A DNA stretch of 64,000 nt from Planctomycetota bacterium (GTDB lineage Bacteria; Planctomycetota; Phycisphaerae; Phycisphaerales; UBA1924), in NCBI GenBank assembly GCA_013285505.1, contig CP053450.1, positions 1,472,796-1,536,795 on the forward strand, in the 5' to 3' direction. The position numbers and the translations under genes were made by a program. The notes under the pieces are model-generated. The model worked only from the letters and a program-made list of their open reading frames with translations. It was not told the origin of the DNA and made no database searches. Below are positions 8,253 through 25,536 of the stretch, one piece after another. Numbering within the stretch: position 1 is the stretch's first letter; each line of letters opens with the position of its first letter.

Positions 8253-8681
8253 ATGGCCAAAAAAGAAGTTGTCAAGACGTTCAAGCTGATGGCCCCGGGT
8301 GGCACCGCCACCCCGGCGCCGCCGCTTGGTCCTGTGCTGGGTGCCAACCAGGTCAACCCGGGGCAGTTCATCCAGCAGTTCAACGCTGCGACGGGCCACC
8401 TCGGCGGCAAGCTCGTCGGCGTGGTGGTGACGGTCTTCAGCGACCGGACGTTCACGTTCGAGGTGAAGAGCTCTCCCGCGTCGGTGCTCATCAAGGAGGC
8501 CGCGGGGATCGAGAAGGGCTCGGGCGTGCCGCAGACCGACAAGGTCGGCAAGATCACGTCGGAGCAGGTCCGCAAGATCGCGGCGGAGAAGGAGGCCGAC
8601 CTCAACGCGGGGAGCGTCGAGGCGGCCATGCGCATCATCGAAGGCACGGCACGCTCCATGGGCGTCGTGGTGGAGGGCTGA
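8253..8681 (+). CDS. rplK: 50S ribosomal protein L11
   Basis: A 142-residue protein (the usual length) with the L11 opening 'MAKKEVVKTFKLMAPGGTATPAPPLGPVLG', where the Pro-rich N-terminal domain binds release and elongation factors, and the C-terminal RNA-binding domain 'KVGKITSEQVRKIAAEK'. It sits at the GTPase-associated centre of 23S rRNA. GGGAGG and GGAG precede ATG 8253. It opens the rplKA-rplJL-rpoBC cluster; the 210 bases upstream hold no other gene. Confidence 0.97.
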   Translation: MAKKEVVKTFKLMAPGGTATPAPPLGPVLGANQVNPGQFIQQFNAATGHLGGKLVGVVVTVFSDRTFTFEVKSSPASVLIKEAAGIEKGSGVPQTDKVGKITSEQVRKIAAEKEADLNAGSVEAAMRIIEGTARSMGVVVEG

Positions 8682-8685
8682 TCCC

Positions 8686-9384
8686 ATGCCGACCAAACGC
8701 ACAAAGCGAAGCAAGGCCAACGAGGCGTTGATCCCCGCCGAGCCGCTCCCGGCCGGTGAGGCGATCGCGGCTCTCCGCAAGTTCACCGGTCCGAAGTTCG
8801 ACCAGTCGGTCGAGATCGCGATGTTCCTCGGCATCGACACCCGTCAGGCCGACCAGAACCTCCGCGGCTCGGTCAGCCTGCCCAACGGCATCGGCAAGTC
8901 GAAGCGCGTCGTGGCGTTCTGCCAAAGCGATGTGGCCAAGGACGCCCTCGCGGCCGGCGCCATCAAGGCGGGCGGCGAGGAACTGGTTCAGGAGATCAAC
9001 GCCGGGTGGATGGACTTCGACGTCGCCGTCGCGAGCCCGGACATGATGCGTGTGATGTCGACGCTCGGCAAGGTGCTGGGCCCCAAGGGCCTGATGCCCT
9101 CGCCCAAGAACGGCACGGTGACGCCCCGCGTCGCCGAGGCGGTCGCGGAGTTTGCCGCGGGCAAGGTCGAGTTCCGGGCCGACAAGGCCGGCAACGTGCA
9201 CGCCGTGATCGGGAAGCTGAGCTTCGACGACAAGTCGCTGCTGGAGAACCTCGAGCACTTCGTCCAGACCATCGAGAAGGCCAAGCCCTCGTCGGTCAAG
9301 GGTATTTACATCAAGAAGATCTCCGTCAGCGGGAGCATGACCCCTGGTGTTCAGATCGCGTACTCCACCGGCGAGACGGCCTAA
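8686..9384 (+). CDS. rplA: 50S ribosomal protein L1
   Basis: A 232-residue protein with the L1 signature in '[16 protein letters not shown]' (about residues 131-146) and the '[14 protein letters not shown]' region. L1 forms the L1 stalk that moves deacylated tRNA out of the E site, and in many bacteria represses its own operon. Four bases separate it from rplK, so the two are co-translated. Confidence 0.97.
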   Translation: MPTKRTKRSKANEALIPAEPLPAGEAIAALRKFTGPKFDQSVEIAMFLGIDTRQADQNLRGSVSLPNGIGKSKRVVAFCQSDVAKDALAAGAIKAGGEELVQEINAGWMDFDVAVASPDMMRVMSTLGKVLGPKGLMPSPKNGTVTPRVAEAVAEFAAGKVEFRADKAGNVHAVIGKLSFDDKSLLENLEHFVQTIEKAKPSSVKGIYIKKISVSGSMTPGVQIAYSTGETA

Positions 9385-9404
9385 CACCTGAGGGAGGACC
9401 AGCT

Positions 9405-9950
9405 ATGTCGAAGACAGTCAAAACCATGATCCTTCAGGACTACACCGAGCGTTTCGGCGCCGAGTCCGACGTCGCGGTGATCAGCATCCGCGGCGTGGAG
9501 GCCAACGACAACAATGCGTTCCGTGCGAGCCTTCGTGAGAAGGACATCAGCGTGACGATCATCCGCAACTCGCTCGCCAAGCGGCAGTTCGAGGGCACGG
9601 CACTCGAGGCGCTGGCGCCCGTGCTGTCGGGGCCTTCGGCGCTGACCTACGGCGGCTCGTCGGTTGTGGAGATCGCCCGCGAGCTGATCGAGCTGATCAA
9701 GACCTATCCGGCGATCGAGCTCAAGGGAGCCGTCCTTGACGGTCAACTCTTTGAGGGCGAGGCCGGCGTCGAGGCCCTGAGCAAGTTCCCGACGCGCGAA
9801 GAGGCGCTCTCGCAGACCGTCCAGCTCTTCCTCAGCCCCGCGTCGAAGCTGGTCTCCAGCATGGTCGGCCCGGGCCGCAAGGTCGCGAGCCTGGTCAAGA
9901 CGATCGAAGAGAAGCTCGAGAAGGGCGAGACCATCGCCAAGGTTGGATAA
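9405..9950 (+). CDS. rplJ: 50S ribosomal protein L10
   Basis: A 181-residue protein with GGGAGG 7 bases upstream of ATG 9405. It follows L10: an N-terminal RNA-binding domain ('DVAVISIRGVEANDNNAFRASLREKDISVTIIRNSLAKR') and a C-terminal helix ('LVKTIEEKLEKGETIAKVG') that anchors L7/L12 dimers. It forms the base of the ribosomal stalk. Confidence 0.96.
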   Translation: MSKTVKTMILQDYTERFGAESDVAVISIRGVEANDNNAFRASLREKDISVTIIRNSLAKRQFEGTALEALAPVLSGPSALTYGGSSVVEIARELIELIKTYPAIELKGAVLDGQLFEGEAGVEALSKFPTREEALSQTVQLFLSPASKLVSSMVGPGRKVASLVKTIEEKLEKGETIAKVG

Positions 9951-10104
9951 GGCAGAACCGAGAAACGATTTCCCACAAGCATCGTCGTCCGACTGGCCCG
10001 GTTGATGAGCGTCCAAGGCTCCGGGTTAAAGCGCCGAATGGTTCGGCCCCTCTCAGGCGAGATCACCAAGGCCCCACGGGGCATCCGAAGAGCGAGGAAT
10101 ACAC

Positions 10105-10512
10105 ATGTCTGATGAAGCAAGCGGCAAGACCTTCGAGGCCAAGATCAAGGACCTCGGCGACTCGATCGCCGGCCTCTCCCTGAAGGAGGCGGTCGATCTG
10201 GGTGACTACCTCAAGGACGCCTACGGCATCGAGCCGGCGGCCGGCGGCGCGGTCATGATGGCCGGTCCGGCCGGCGGCGGCGCGGCCGAGGCCGAGGAGC
10301 AGACCGAGTTCGACGTCATCCTCAAGAGCCCCGGCGGCGAGAAGATCAAGGTCATCAAGGTCGTCCGCGAGGCGACCGGCCTGGGTCTGAAGGAGGCCAA
10401 GGAGCTGGTCGACGCCGCCCCCAAGGCGATCAAGGAAGGCCTCAGCAAGGACGAGGCCGACAAGCTGGCCGAGACCCTCAAGGAGGCCGGCGCCGAGGTC
10501 GAGCTCAAGTAA
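10105..10512 (+). CDS. rplL: 50S ribosomal protein L7/L12
   Basis: A 135-residue protein with the L10-binding N-terminal dimerisation domain, a Gly/Ala hinge ('[19 protein letters not shown]', residues 49-67) and the globular C-terminal domain ('[36 protein letters not shown]') that recruits translation factors. A 154-base gap separates it from rplJ, longer than between the other ribosomal genes, with GAGG before the ATG. Confidence 0.97.
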   Translation: MSDEASGKTFEAKIKDLGDSIAGLSLKEAVDLGDYLKDAYGIEPAAGGAVMMAGPAGGGAAEAEEQTEFDVILKSPGGEKIKVIKVVREATGLGLKEAKELVDAAPKAIKEGLSKDEADKLAETLKEAGAEVELK

Positions 10513-10547
10513 GCCCGATCCGGTTCGAACGATCAGGATTTCAGAGG

Positions 10548-10574
10548 CGCCCGGGGTCTTTACGGCCCCGGGCG
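10548..10574 (+). terminator. Hairpin after rplL (attenuator or terminator)
   Basis: CGCCCGGGG (10548-10556) pairs with CCCCGGGCG (10566-10574) around a 9-base loop. The T tract that follows is weak, so it may act as a partial terminator that sets the ratio of ribosomal protein to RNA polymerase messages, as known for rplL-rpoB in other bacteria. Confidence 0.55.
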
Positions 10575-10816
10575 TCGCTTTCCGGGCAGAATTCTTTCAA
10601 GTCTGGTGTTTTCCTGTGTAAAGATTTGGTCACTTTCCAGTGGCTATTCGAGGGCCGCCCGGGTACACTGGTGGGTTCGGGACCGACCGACCGAGGGTTG
10701 ATGCCTGTTTGGGATGCGGGTTGAGCGCAGCGTAATAGACAACAGATGAACGACCGGCGTTCGGGCGTAGGGGGTACGCCTGAGACCGGTGATGTTGCAT
10801 CATCGCGAGGTAGCTG
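10575..10816 (+). other. rpoB leader, no gene seen
   Basis: This gap before rpoB has an AT-richer segment (10590-10625) with promoter-like hexamers but no pair at good spacing. A promoter for rpoBC may lie here; I cannot fix it. Nothing else is visible. Confidence 0.4.
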
Positions 10817-14731
<3,915 letters not shown>

Positions 14732-14741
14732 GGCTGGTGCG

Positions 14742-15078
14742 ATGTCTAAGCACTACCTCAACCGAGTCGCGGCGGAGGCGCTGAGACTCTTCGAGCAGAA
14801 GGCGGAGTTCCTCCCCGACGAGAGGTACTCGATCGAGACGGATTGGGAAAGCAAGCACGCAACACGGATCGTCATCCGGGTCTCCAATGAAGCGGTTGGG
14901 CACTGGGTTTGTGACGAGCCGTTGACAGAGATAGCGAACGAGTTGAACCACAGATTCGAGAGTGACCGCCACTACGCGGGTATCGAGCTGGAAGTCAGTG
15001 CGGACTGGGCGGACGGCTACGGCGAGAACTTCGAGGACGTGGGAATCGGCGCAACGTTGCGAGTCAAACGGAGCGAAC

Positions 15079-15086
<8 letters not shown>
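14742..15086 (+). CDS. Unknown 114-residue protein inserted between rpoB and rpoC
   Basis: A small acidic protein starting 10 bases after rpoB stops. Its TGA (15084-15086) overlaps the first codons of rpoC by 8 bases, so it lies inside the rpoBC message and may be translationally coupled to rpoC. Residues 1-30 are helical and charged ('[23 protein letters not shown]'); the middle alternates hydrophobic residues ('[17 protein letters not shown]') and ends '[17 protein letters not shown]', an alpha/beta pattern without signal or membrane segment. I recognise no family. The codons are less GC-rich than those of rpoB and rpoC, pointing to late arrival. There is no strong ribosome site. Confidence 0.75.
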
Positions 15087-19474
<4,388 letters not shown>

Positions 19475-19500
19475 TCGCGGGTGTGCCAACCTGATTCTCC

Positions 19501-19531
19501 AGCGGCCGACCGGTCTCCCCGGTCGGCCGCT
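19501..19531 (+). terminator. Terminator hairpin after rpoC
   Basis: A perfect 13-bp stem (AGCGGCCGACCGG 19501-19513 with CCGGTCGGCCGCT 19519-19531) and a 5-base loop, 26 bases after the rpoC stop. The T stretch after it is poor ('ATCGTCTTG'), so termination may be partial. Confidence 0.65.
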
Positions 19532-19543
19532 ATCGTCTTGTGC

Positions 19544-21039
19544 GTGGCCAGAAAGCGTCCCCCCAGCCAGATCCCCCCCGACCCCCTCACCCAGGAGGCA
19601 CTCCGCGCGCTGGGTGAGGGGCGGTTCGAGCAGGCCGAGGTGCTCGCGACGCAGGCGCTGGGCAGGGCGCCCAGGTCGCCGCACGCATTGAGCGCGCGCG
19701 CATCGGCCCGTGTCCGCATGCGGCAGTACGACGAGGCGGAGGCCGATATCCGCGCCGCGATGCGCATGCGCCCGGCGCGTCACCGGCGTGGTCGGTCACG
19801 CTTGCGCTGGTCCACCGCGGGCGAGGCGAGTTGGACGAGGCGCTGCGCGTGCTGCGAGAGGCCCACCGCCGGGCCCCGGCCTCGCAGGTCGTGCTGGCGA
19901 ATCTGGCAGAGATCCTCGCGACCCGGCGCGAGCATCAGCAAGCATTCGATCTCCTGCAGCCGATGGTCGCCCGCGGGGCCGACCGCCCCGGCCTGCTGGC
20001 CCAGTTCGGCCGGGTGTGCCGGTTTCTCGGGCGGGCTGAGGAGGCACTCGAGCCGCTCCAGCGGGTGGCGGCGCGGGAGGACCTTCCGCCGGTCGGCCTG
20101 CAGCCGCTGCTGTTCGAACTGGGCGCAGTGCTCGACGCGATGGGCCGGTACGAGGAAGCGTTCGGGGCGTTCGCCCGGGCGAACGGGCTCGAATCCCGTC
20201 TGTACGACATCGCCGGCCAGTCGGCGGCGATCGACCGGGTGGTGGCCGAGTGGTCGCGAGACGCGGTCGCCGCCGCCCCGCGGGCGGAGGGTGCGGGAGC
20301 GGGGCTCGTCTTCATCGTGGGCATGCGCCGTTCGGGCACCACGCTTGCCGAGCGGATTCTGGCCTCACACCCGCGCGTCGTGGCGGGGGGCGAACGGCCG
20401 CATCTGCGTGAGGCCGCGGCCCTGATCGACGCCGACCCCGCACGGCGGTTCGGCATCGTGACAGACCTCGCCGCGTGCACGGCCGACTCGGTCGCCGCCG
20501 CTTCGAGGCACTACCTGGACGCGGTCGCGCCGCTCCGCGAGACCGGCGAGGTCTTCACCGACAAGATGCCCGCGAATCTGAAGCTGCTCGGGCTCGTGCA
20601 GCTCGCGCTGCCGGAGGCTCGCGTGGTCTGGTGCCGGCGAGACCCTCTGGACACGTGCCTCTCGTGCTACATGCAGCCGTTCAACGACAACAGCTTCTGC
20701 GCCGACCTGGGCACGCTCGCGCGCTACTCCCACGACTGCGAGCGTCTCATGCGGCACTGGCGGGCAGCGCTCGACCTACGGGCATTCGAGCTCGAGTATG
20801 AAACGCTCGTCGCTGAGCCGGAGCCAACGGTCCGGGGCCTTCTCGAGTTCTGCGGCCTGCCGTTCGATGACGCGTGCCTGCGCTTCGACCGTACGGGCCC
20901 GGTCGCCCGGACCGCGAGCACGGATCAGGTTGCGAGGGGCCTGTACAGCAGCTCGATCGGGCGCGCGGAACACTATCGTGAATTCCTCGGCCCCCTCCGC
21001 TCCGAGCTCCATCGCCTCGGCGATCTGCCGGCGGACTGA
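19544..21039 (+). CDS. TPR-sulfotransferase fusion (one frameshift)
   Basis: Starting at GTG 19544, the first 75 codons and the frame from about 19776 onward join into one protein of about 498 residues. The N-terminal 240 residues are tetratricopeptide repeats ('GEGRFEQAEVLATQALGRAPRSPHALSARASA', 'AEEALEPLQRVA', 'YEEAFGAFARAN'). The C-terminal domain is a PAPS-dependent sulfotransferase: 'VFIVGMRRSGTTLAERILASHP' is the 5'-phosphosulfate loop and 'ARVVWCRRDPLDTCLSCY' the 3'-phosphate site. Tetratricopeptide-sulfotransferases are common in planctomycetes and modify polysaccharides or proteins. The break near 19773 is probably a missing base. Confidence 0.85.
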
Positions 21040-21390
21040 CTCTTCGCGCGTCGCGACGCCCGGTTCCAGCGGGAATCGCTCAAGACGCGCAAAGGCTCGG
21101 CCGTCGCGGCGGGGCTCTGAGAGGGCTTGGGGGCGGAACGGTGCGGCACCTTCGGAAGGGTTGACGGCCACGCTCGTCGTTTCGGCGGCGGTTTCGAGGC
21201 CGATCCCGAGAATCGCCGCAGCGTGGGGCAGCGCACGGGCCACGTTGCGAACACCGGTGCTGAGCAATTCCGCACCGCTCTCGGCGTATCTGGGGCCCAG
21301 ACTCGAGCCAAAGTGCGACCCGGCGATCACCAGCCCCGCCGCGACGATCCCGAGAGACTTGAGCGCAAAGCCCGCTGTGAGTGCTGGCAT
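20776..21390 (-). CDS. Hypothetical membrane-anchored protein, 3' part doubtful
   Basis: A frame of 204 codons opens at ATG 21390 with an excellent ribosome site (AAGGAGG 6 bases before). Residues 1-25 form a hydrophobic segment ('FALKSLGIVAAGLVIAGSHFG'), followed by an Ala-rich stretch. The last 88 codons run antisense to the well-supported C-terminus of the sulfotransferase, so that part is doubtful and a frameshift before 21040 may hide the true stop. No domain recognised. Confidence 0.4.
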   Translation of the reverse strand: MPALTAGFALKSLGIVAAGLVIAGSHFGSSLGPRYAESGAELLSTGVRNVARALPHAAAILGIGLETAAETTSVAVNPSEGAAPFRPQALSEPRRDGRAFARLERFPLEPGVATREESVRRQIAEAMELGAEGAEEFTIVFRAPDRAAVQAPRNLIRARGPGDRARTVEAQARVIERQAAELEKAPDRWLRLSDERFILELECP

Positions 21391-21608
21391 CCTGTGCCTC
21401 CTTCTGCCGGAGCAGGCGGTGTCCGCCTGCTTGCGGTCCCGGACCGTTCAACGACGCCGGCCGCGTGGTGTTGCCCGGCTGCCGGACAGAATCGGAGATG
21501 CGCAGACCGGATACTCCCGTCGCGGAACCGCCAATCTGTCGCGGGAACGGCTCGCGGCCGGACCGAGGGTCCAAGAATCAGCCGTCTGCATCCCTCAGGA
21601 GCATCTTC

Positions 21609-21876
21609 ATGGCCAAACGCCCGGACCTCAGTTCTGCGCAGCGGAAAATCGTCAACCGCTATTACGAGAACCTCGACACCATCACGCTCAACAAGCTCCA
21701 GGAGCTTGTCTCCGAGCTCTATCTCGCGGAGGGCAAGGCCCGAGACCGTCTCTGGAAGCGGATCGAGACGGGCGCTGGCCAAGAGTCCGGCGAAGGGGGC
21801 GGCGGTCAGCCGCGTGCTGGCGTCCCGCGATGTCGAGGCCTTCGCGAGGCTCGTACAGGAGCTCTCCCGGGGCTGA
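21609..21876 (+). CDS. Small helical protein of unknown function (one frameshift)
   Basis: About 88 residues from ATG 21609 with AGGAG 7 bases upstream. The first 54 codons read 'RPDLSSAQRKIVNRYYENLD' and 'LNKLQELVSELYLAEGKARDRLW', then one extra G near 21770 shifts the frame; the continuation 'LAKSPAKGAAVSRVLASRDVEAFARLVQELSRG' ends at a stop at 21876. The protein is charged and all-helical, without signal peptide. It resembles small conserved proteins of planctomycetes, but I cannot name the family. Confidence 0.6.
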
Positions 21877-21985
21877 CCACGGTGCGAGCACGGACGCGAC
21901 TCCCGGCCGGCGGGTCCCGCATCGCGCGGCGACAACTCGTGGTATTCTGCCAACCCCGCGTTCAGCAGCGGGCGAGGAGAACACC

Positions 21986-23966
21986 ATGGCCGCGACCGTG
22001 TCCCGTTTCCATTTCCGTCGGTGCTGCATCGCGTCGCTGCTCTCTCTCGCAGCAGCGTTCACCGCCAGCGCCGATGTGCGGCTCCCCGCAATCATCGGCT
22101 CCAACATGGTCGTGCAGTCCGAAACCGATGCACCCTTCTGGGGATGGGCCGATCCCGGTGAGACGGTGACCCTGACGCCGGACTGGCCGGGCGCGGCCGC
22201 GGTCCGGGCAACGGCCAACGAGTCGGGCAAGTGGACGTGCACAATCGCGACGCCCGAGGCCGGCGGTCCCTACTCGATCGCCATTGCTGGCAACAACGCG
22301 TTGGAACTGACCAACGTGCTGGTCGGCGAGGTGTGGCTGGCGTCGGGCCAGTCGAACATGGAATGGCCGATGCGGGCGACGAACAACGCCCAGGCCGAGA
22401 TCGAGGCCGCGACCGACGGGAAGATCCGACTCTTCCTCGTGCAGAACGCCATCGCCCCTGCCCCGCAGGATGACTGCAACGGGCGGTGGGTGGAGTGCTC
22501 GCCCGAGACGGTGCGGGATTTCAGCGCCGTGGCCTACTTCTTCGGCCGTGACCTGCGGACGAGTCTCGGAGTCCCGGTCGGGTTGATCGGGTCGGAGTGG
22601 GGGGGCACCCCGGCCGAGTCGTGGACCAGCGCCGAGGGGCTCGCGTCGTTCCCGCAGTACACACCCGGGCTCGAGCTGATGCGCATGCTCCGCGAAGACG
22701 CGGACGCGATCGAGCAGCAGTACCAGAACGATCTCGCGGCGTGGAAGGCCAAATACGCCCGGAGCGACCAGCTCAACTGGACCAAGCCCGACTTCGGCGC
22801 CACGGGCTGGAACGCCATAGAGCAGCCCTCCAACTGGTCGTCTCCCGATCTGGCCAACTTCGACGGCACGGTGTGGTGCCGCAAGACCGTTGACATCCCC
22901 GAGGCCTGGGCGGGCCGCGAACTCACGCTCGAACTCGGCCCGGTAGACGATCAGGACGAGACGTTCTTCAACGGCGTGAGCGTGGGCGAGACCCGCGGCG
23001 TGAATCAGTGGAACTCGCCGCGCCGCTACACCGTGCCGGCCAAGCTCGTGAAGGCCGGCCCCGCGGTCGTGGCCGTCAGCGTGCTCGACACCGGCGGCGG
23101 CGGCGGCATGCACGGCGACCCCGCGCAGATGTTCGTCGCGCCCAAGGGCCACTCCGAGAGCGACACGGTCTCGCTGTCCGGCACCTGGTCGTACCAGAAG
23201 GGCGTCTCGGCCAACGACATCCCGCCGCAGCCGCAGAAGCGTGGCATGACGGCCGGCACACCGACCGCCCTCTACAACGGCATGATCGCGCCGGTCAAGC
23301 CGTTCGCGATCCGCGGGGCGATCTGGTACCAGGGCGAGAGCAACCGGGGTGGCGCGTACGCCTACCGCGACCTGTTCAAGGCGATGATTCAGGACTGGCG
23401 CACCAAGTGGGGCACCGAGTTCCCGTTCTACTTCGTGCAGATCGCGCCCTACACCTACGGCGGCGACAGTGGCCAGACGGCCGAACTCCGGGAGGCGCAG
23501 CTGATGGCGCTCGGTCTGCCGAACACCGGCATGGCCGTGACCATGGACATCGGCAACCCCCGCGACATCCACCCACGCAACAAGCAGGACGTCGGTCACC
23601 GCCTGGCTCTGTGGGCGAGGGCCAAGACGTACGGCGAGACGGGGATCGAGTTCTCCGGCCCGCTCTACCGCGATGTGGTCGCGTCCGGCAGCCAGATTAT
23701 CGTCCGCTTCGACCACGCCGCGGGGCTGAACTCGCGGGGCGGAGCGCTCAAGGGCTTCGAGATCGCCGGTGAGGACAAGGTCTGGCGGGCCGCGGGGCGC
23801 GACGATCGAGGGCGACACGGTCATCCTCTCGGCCTACGGCATCGCCAAGCCGGTCGCCGCGCGCTACGGCTGGGACGACGACGACGAGCCCAACCTGTTC
23901 AACGGCGCTGGTCTGCCCGCCTCGCCCTTCCGGACCGACAACTGGAAGCGCGTGACCCAGCCCTGA
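21986..23966 (+). CDS. Sialate O-acetylesterase-like SGNH hydrolase, secreted (one frameshift near the end)
   Basis: About 660 residues from ATG 21986 (GAGGAG upstream). A signal peptide (residues 1-29) is followed by 'VRLPAIIGSNMVVQ', the classical opening of family members. The nucleophile is Ser123 in ASGQSNMEW; further blocks are 'GLIGSEWGGTPAESW', 'AIRGAIWYQGESN' and the distal 'DIHPRNKQDVGHRLALWA' carrying the His. A beta-galactosidase-like jelly roll is inserted (about 300-400). It removes O-acetyl groups from sialic acids or plant polysaccharides outside the cytoplasm. Near 23798 one extra G shifts the frame; 'ATIEGDTVILSAYGIAKPVA' is the true C-terminal part. Confidence 0.9.
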
Positions 23967-23975
23967 GCCGGCGGA

Positions 23976-24969
23976 CTATTCGTCGCCGGGAAGCCACAGC
24001 TCGCCCGGCTTGACCGCGGCCACCCGGTCCGCCAGGTCGCCCGCAGCCGCGAGAAGCCGCTCCATCGGCTCGTCCACGTGCTCGGCCGAGATCTCGAACG
24101 TCGAGTGATGGACCGGCAGCAGCACACCCCCCGGCATCGCGGTAAACATCCGCCACACTTGCTCCGGCGTCGCGTGGTGGTGCTCGCTCGGCTCGTAGGC
24201 CCCGATGCCGAAGACCGCCAGATCGACCGCACCCAGCGCATCGAACTCGCTGGTCAGCGCTGTGTCGCCCGGCGCGAGCGTGCGGCGGTCGTCGCTTTCG
24301 ATCAGGTAGCTGTTGCACCCCCGGGCGACGTCCACCGCCGTCCGCCCGCCCCAGTGCTCCGGCCGCAGCGCCGAGAGCCGCACGCCGCCGATCTCCAACT
24401 GATCGTCGAGCCCCATCTCGATGACCCGCCGGAAGCCGCGGGGGATCAGCCCGCGCGTGCGTCGTGAGGTGACCACCGTCGTGCCCGAGGACGCGAGCTG
24501 CTCGAGCGTCGGCCGGTCCAGATGGTCGTAGTGGGCGTGCGAGATCAGCACGACGTCGATCGGAGGCAGCCCCTCGCTCGGCGACGGGCGCCGCCTCCAG
24601 CCGGGCCGGGCCGATCGTCCGGCCGCCGATCCGCGGCCCGATCCGGTGGCTCAGCACCGGGTCCACGAGAATCGTCATCCCGCCCTGCCGCACCAGCGCA
24701 CTCCCGTGCCCGAGCCACGCCGCGCCGTACCGCACCTGCAGCAGCTCACGCAGGTCCTGCCCGCCCACGATGCTCGACGCCCCCGGCACCACCCCGCCTC
24801 GCCTCGCCTCGCGCACCGAGCCCGCCACCATGCCCGGCAACCGGTGCACGCCGAACTGCAGCGCCCCGCGGGCCTTTTTTGCCGCTTTCTTCGCGGCGCT
24901 TCGGATGGGGTGCTCGCTCCTCACACCAGTAGTATTGGAGCCCCGCGCGGTGTGGTACGCTTCACGCAT
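23976..24969 (-). CDS. Metallo-beta-lactamase-fold hydrolase, UlaG/NAPE-PLD type (one frameshift)
   Basis: The C-terminal 192 codons hold the metal site 'LISHAHYDHLDRPTLEQL' (H-x-H-x-D-H), 'RPEHWGGRT', 'APGDTAL' and 'LLPVHHSTFEI'. The N-terminal part, in another frame, gives 'LLQVRYGAAWLGHGSALVRQGG' and 'ILVDPVLSHRIGPRIG', the usual first strands of the UlaG-like family. They join near 24580 at one extra base. The likely role is hydrolysis of a phosphodiester or lactone; the substrate is unknown. ATG 24969 overlaps the start codon of the divergent gene, so translation more probably begins downstream, for example at GTG 24924. Confidence 0.8.
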
Positions 24970-25471
24970 GCTTCATCGCGCCCTCATCGGTCTTCTGGTG
25001 GGATTGACCGCCGCGGGTCTCCTGTGCTTCGCCGGCTGCACCAGCTCCGGCGGGTCTGGCTCCGGCGGTGCCGGCGGCTTCCACCTCCCGCGGCCGGTTC
25101 TCCGGGCTAGCACCGCCCACGTGCCGACACTCTCAGGCCCCGCCACCACCGACGACAACGCCCGGGTCGAGATCCTCGCCATCAACCCGACCGACGCCCC
25201 GCTGTGGCTCCGCCGGCTCTCGGTCACCCTGCGGCACGGCGAGCGGATCCTGGCCGCGGGAGACTGGCAGGGCGACCGCCAGATCGACCCCGGGACCAGC
25301 GTGCTGCTGGATATCAGCCTGCCCCTGGTCGAGGGCGCACAGCCGCCGCAGCCCCCGGCCGACGGCATGCTCACGGTCGAGTCCCGCTACGCCCGCTCGG
25401 GCCTCATCGGCCTCATGGGGGGCGAGTCGCACACCTACACCCTGCCCGTCCGGCTCACGACCGGGCCCTGA
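24968..25471 (+). CDS. Hypothetical lipoprotein
   Basis: 167 residues from ATG 24968. The signal sequence ends in CFAGC, a lipobox. A Ser/Gly-rich linker follows, then a domain with beta-strand alternation ('NARVEILAINPTDAPLWLRRLSVTL', 'TSVLLDISLPLVEG') resembling the immunoglobulin-like LEA/late-embryogenesis or YcfL-type lipoproteins; I cannot place it further. There is no ribosome site; TACGCT ends 6 bases before the ATG, which fits a leaderless message. Confidence 0.65.
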   Translation: MLHRALIGLLVGLTAAGLLCFAGCTSSGGSGSGGAGGFHLPRPVLRASTAHVPTLSGPATTDDNARVEILAINPTDAPLWLRRLSVTLRHGERILAAGDWQGDRQIDPGTSVLLDISLPLVEGAQPPQPPADGMLTVESRYARSGLIGLMGGESHTYTLPVRLTTGP

Positions 25472-25536
25472 GGCGGGGGGGCCAGATCACCGCGACCGGG
25501 CGTGACGCGGCCGCCGCTTTCTGGCACACTGTGGGA

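Noticed and set aside
20798..24013. Single open plus-strand frame of over 1000 codons across the sulfotransferase end, the small helical gene and the esterase
   Set aside because: Only the part from 21986 has protein features (signal peptide, GQSNMEW); the rest is out of frame with its own genes.
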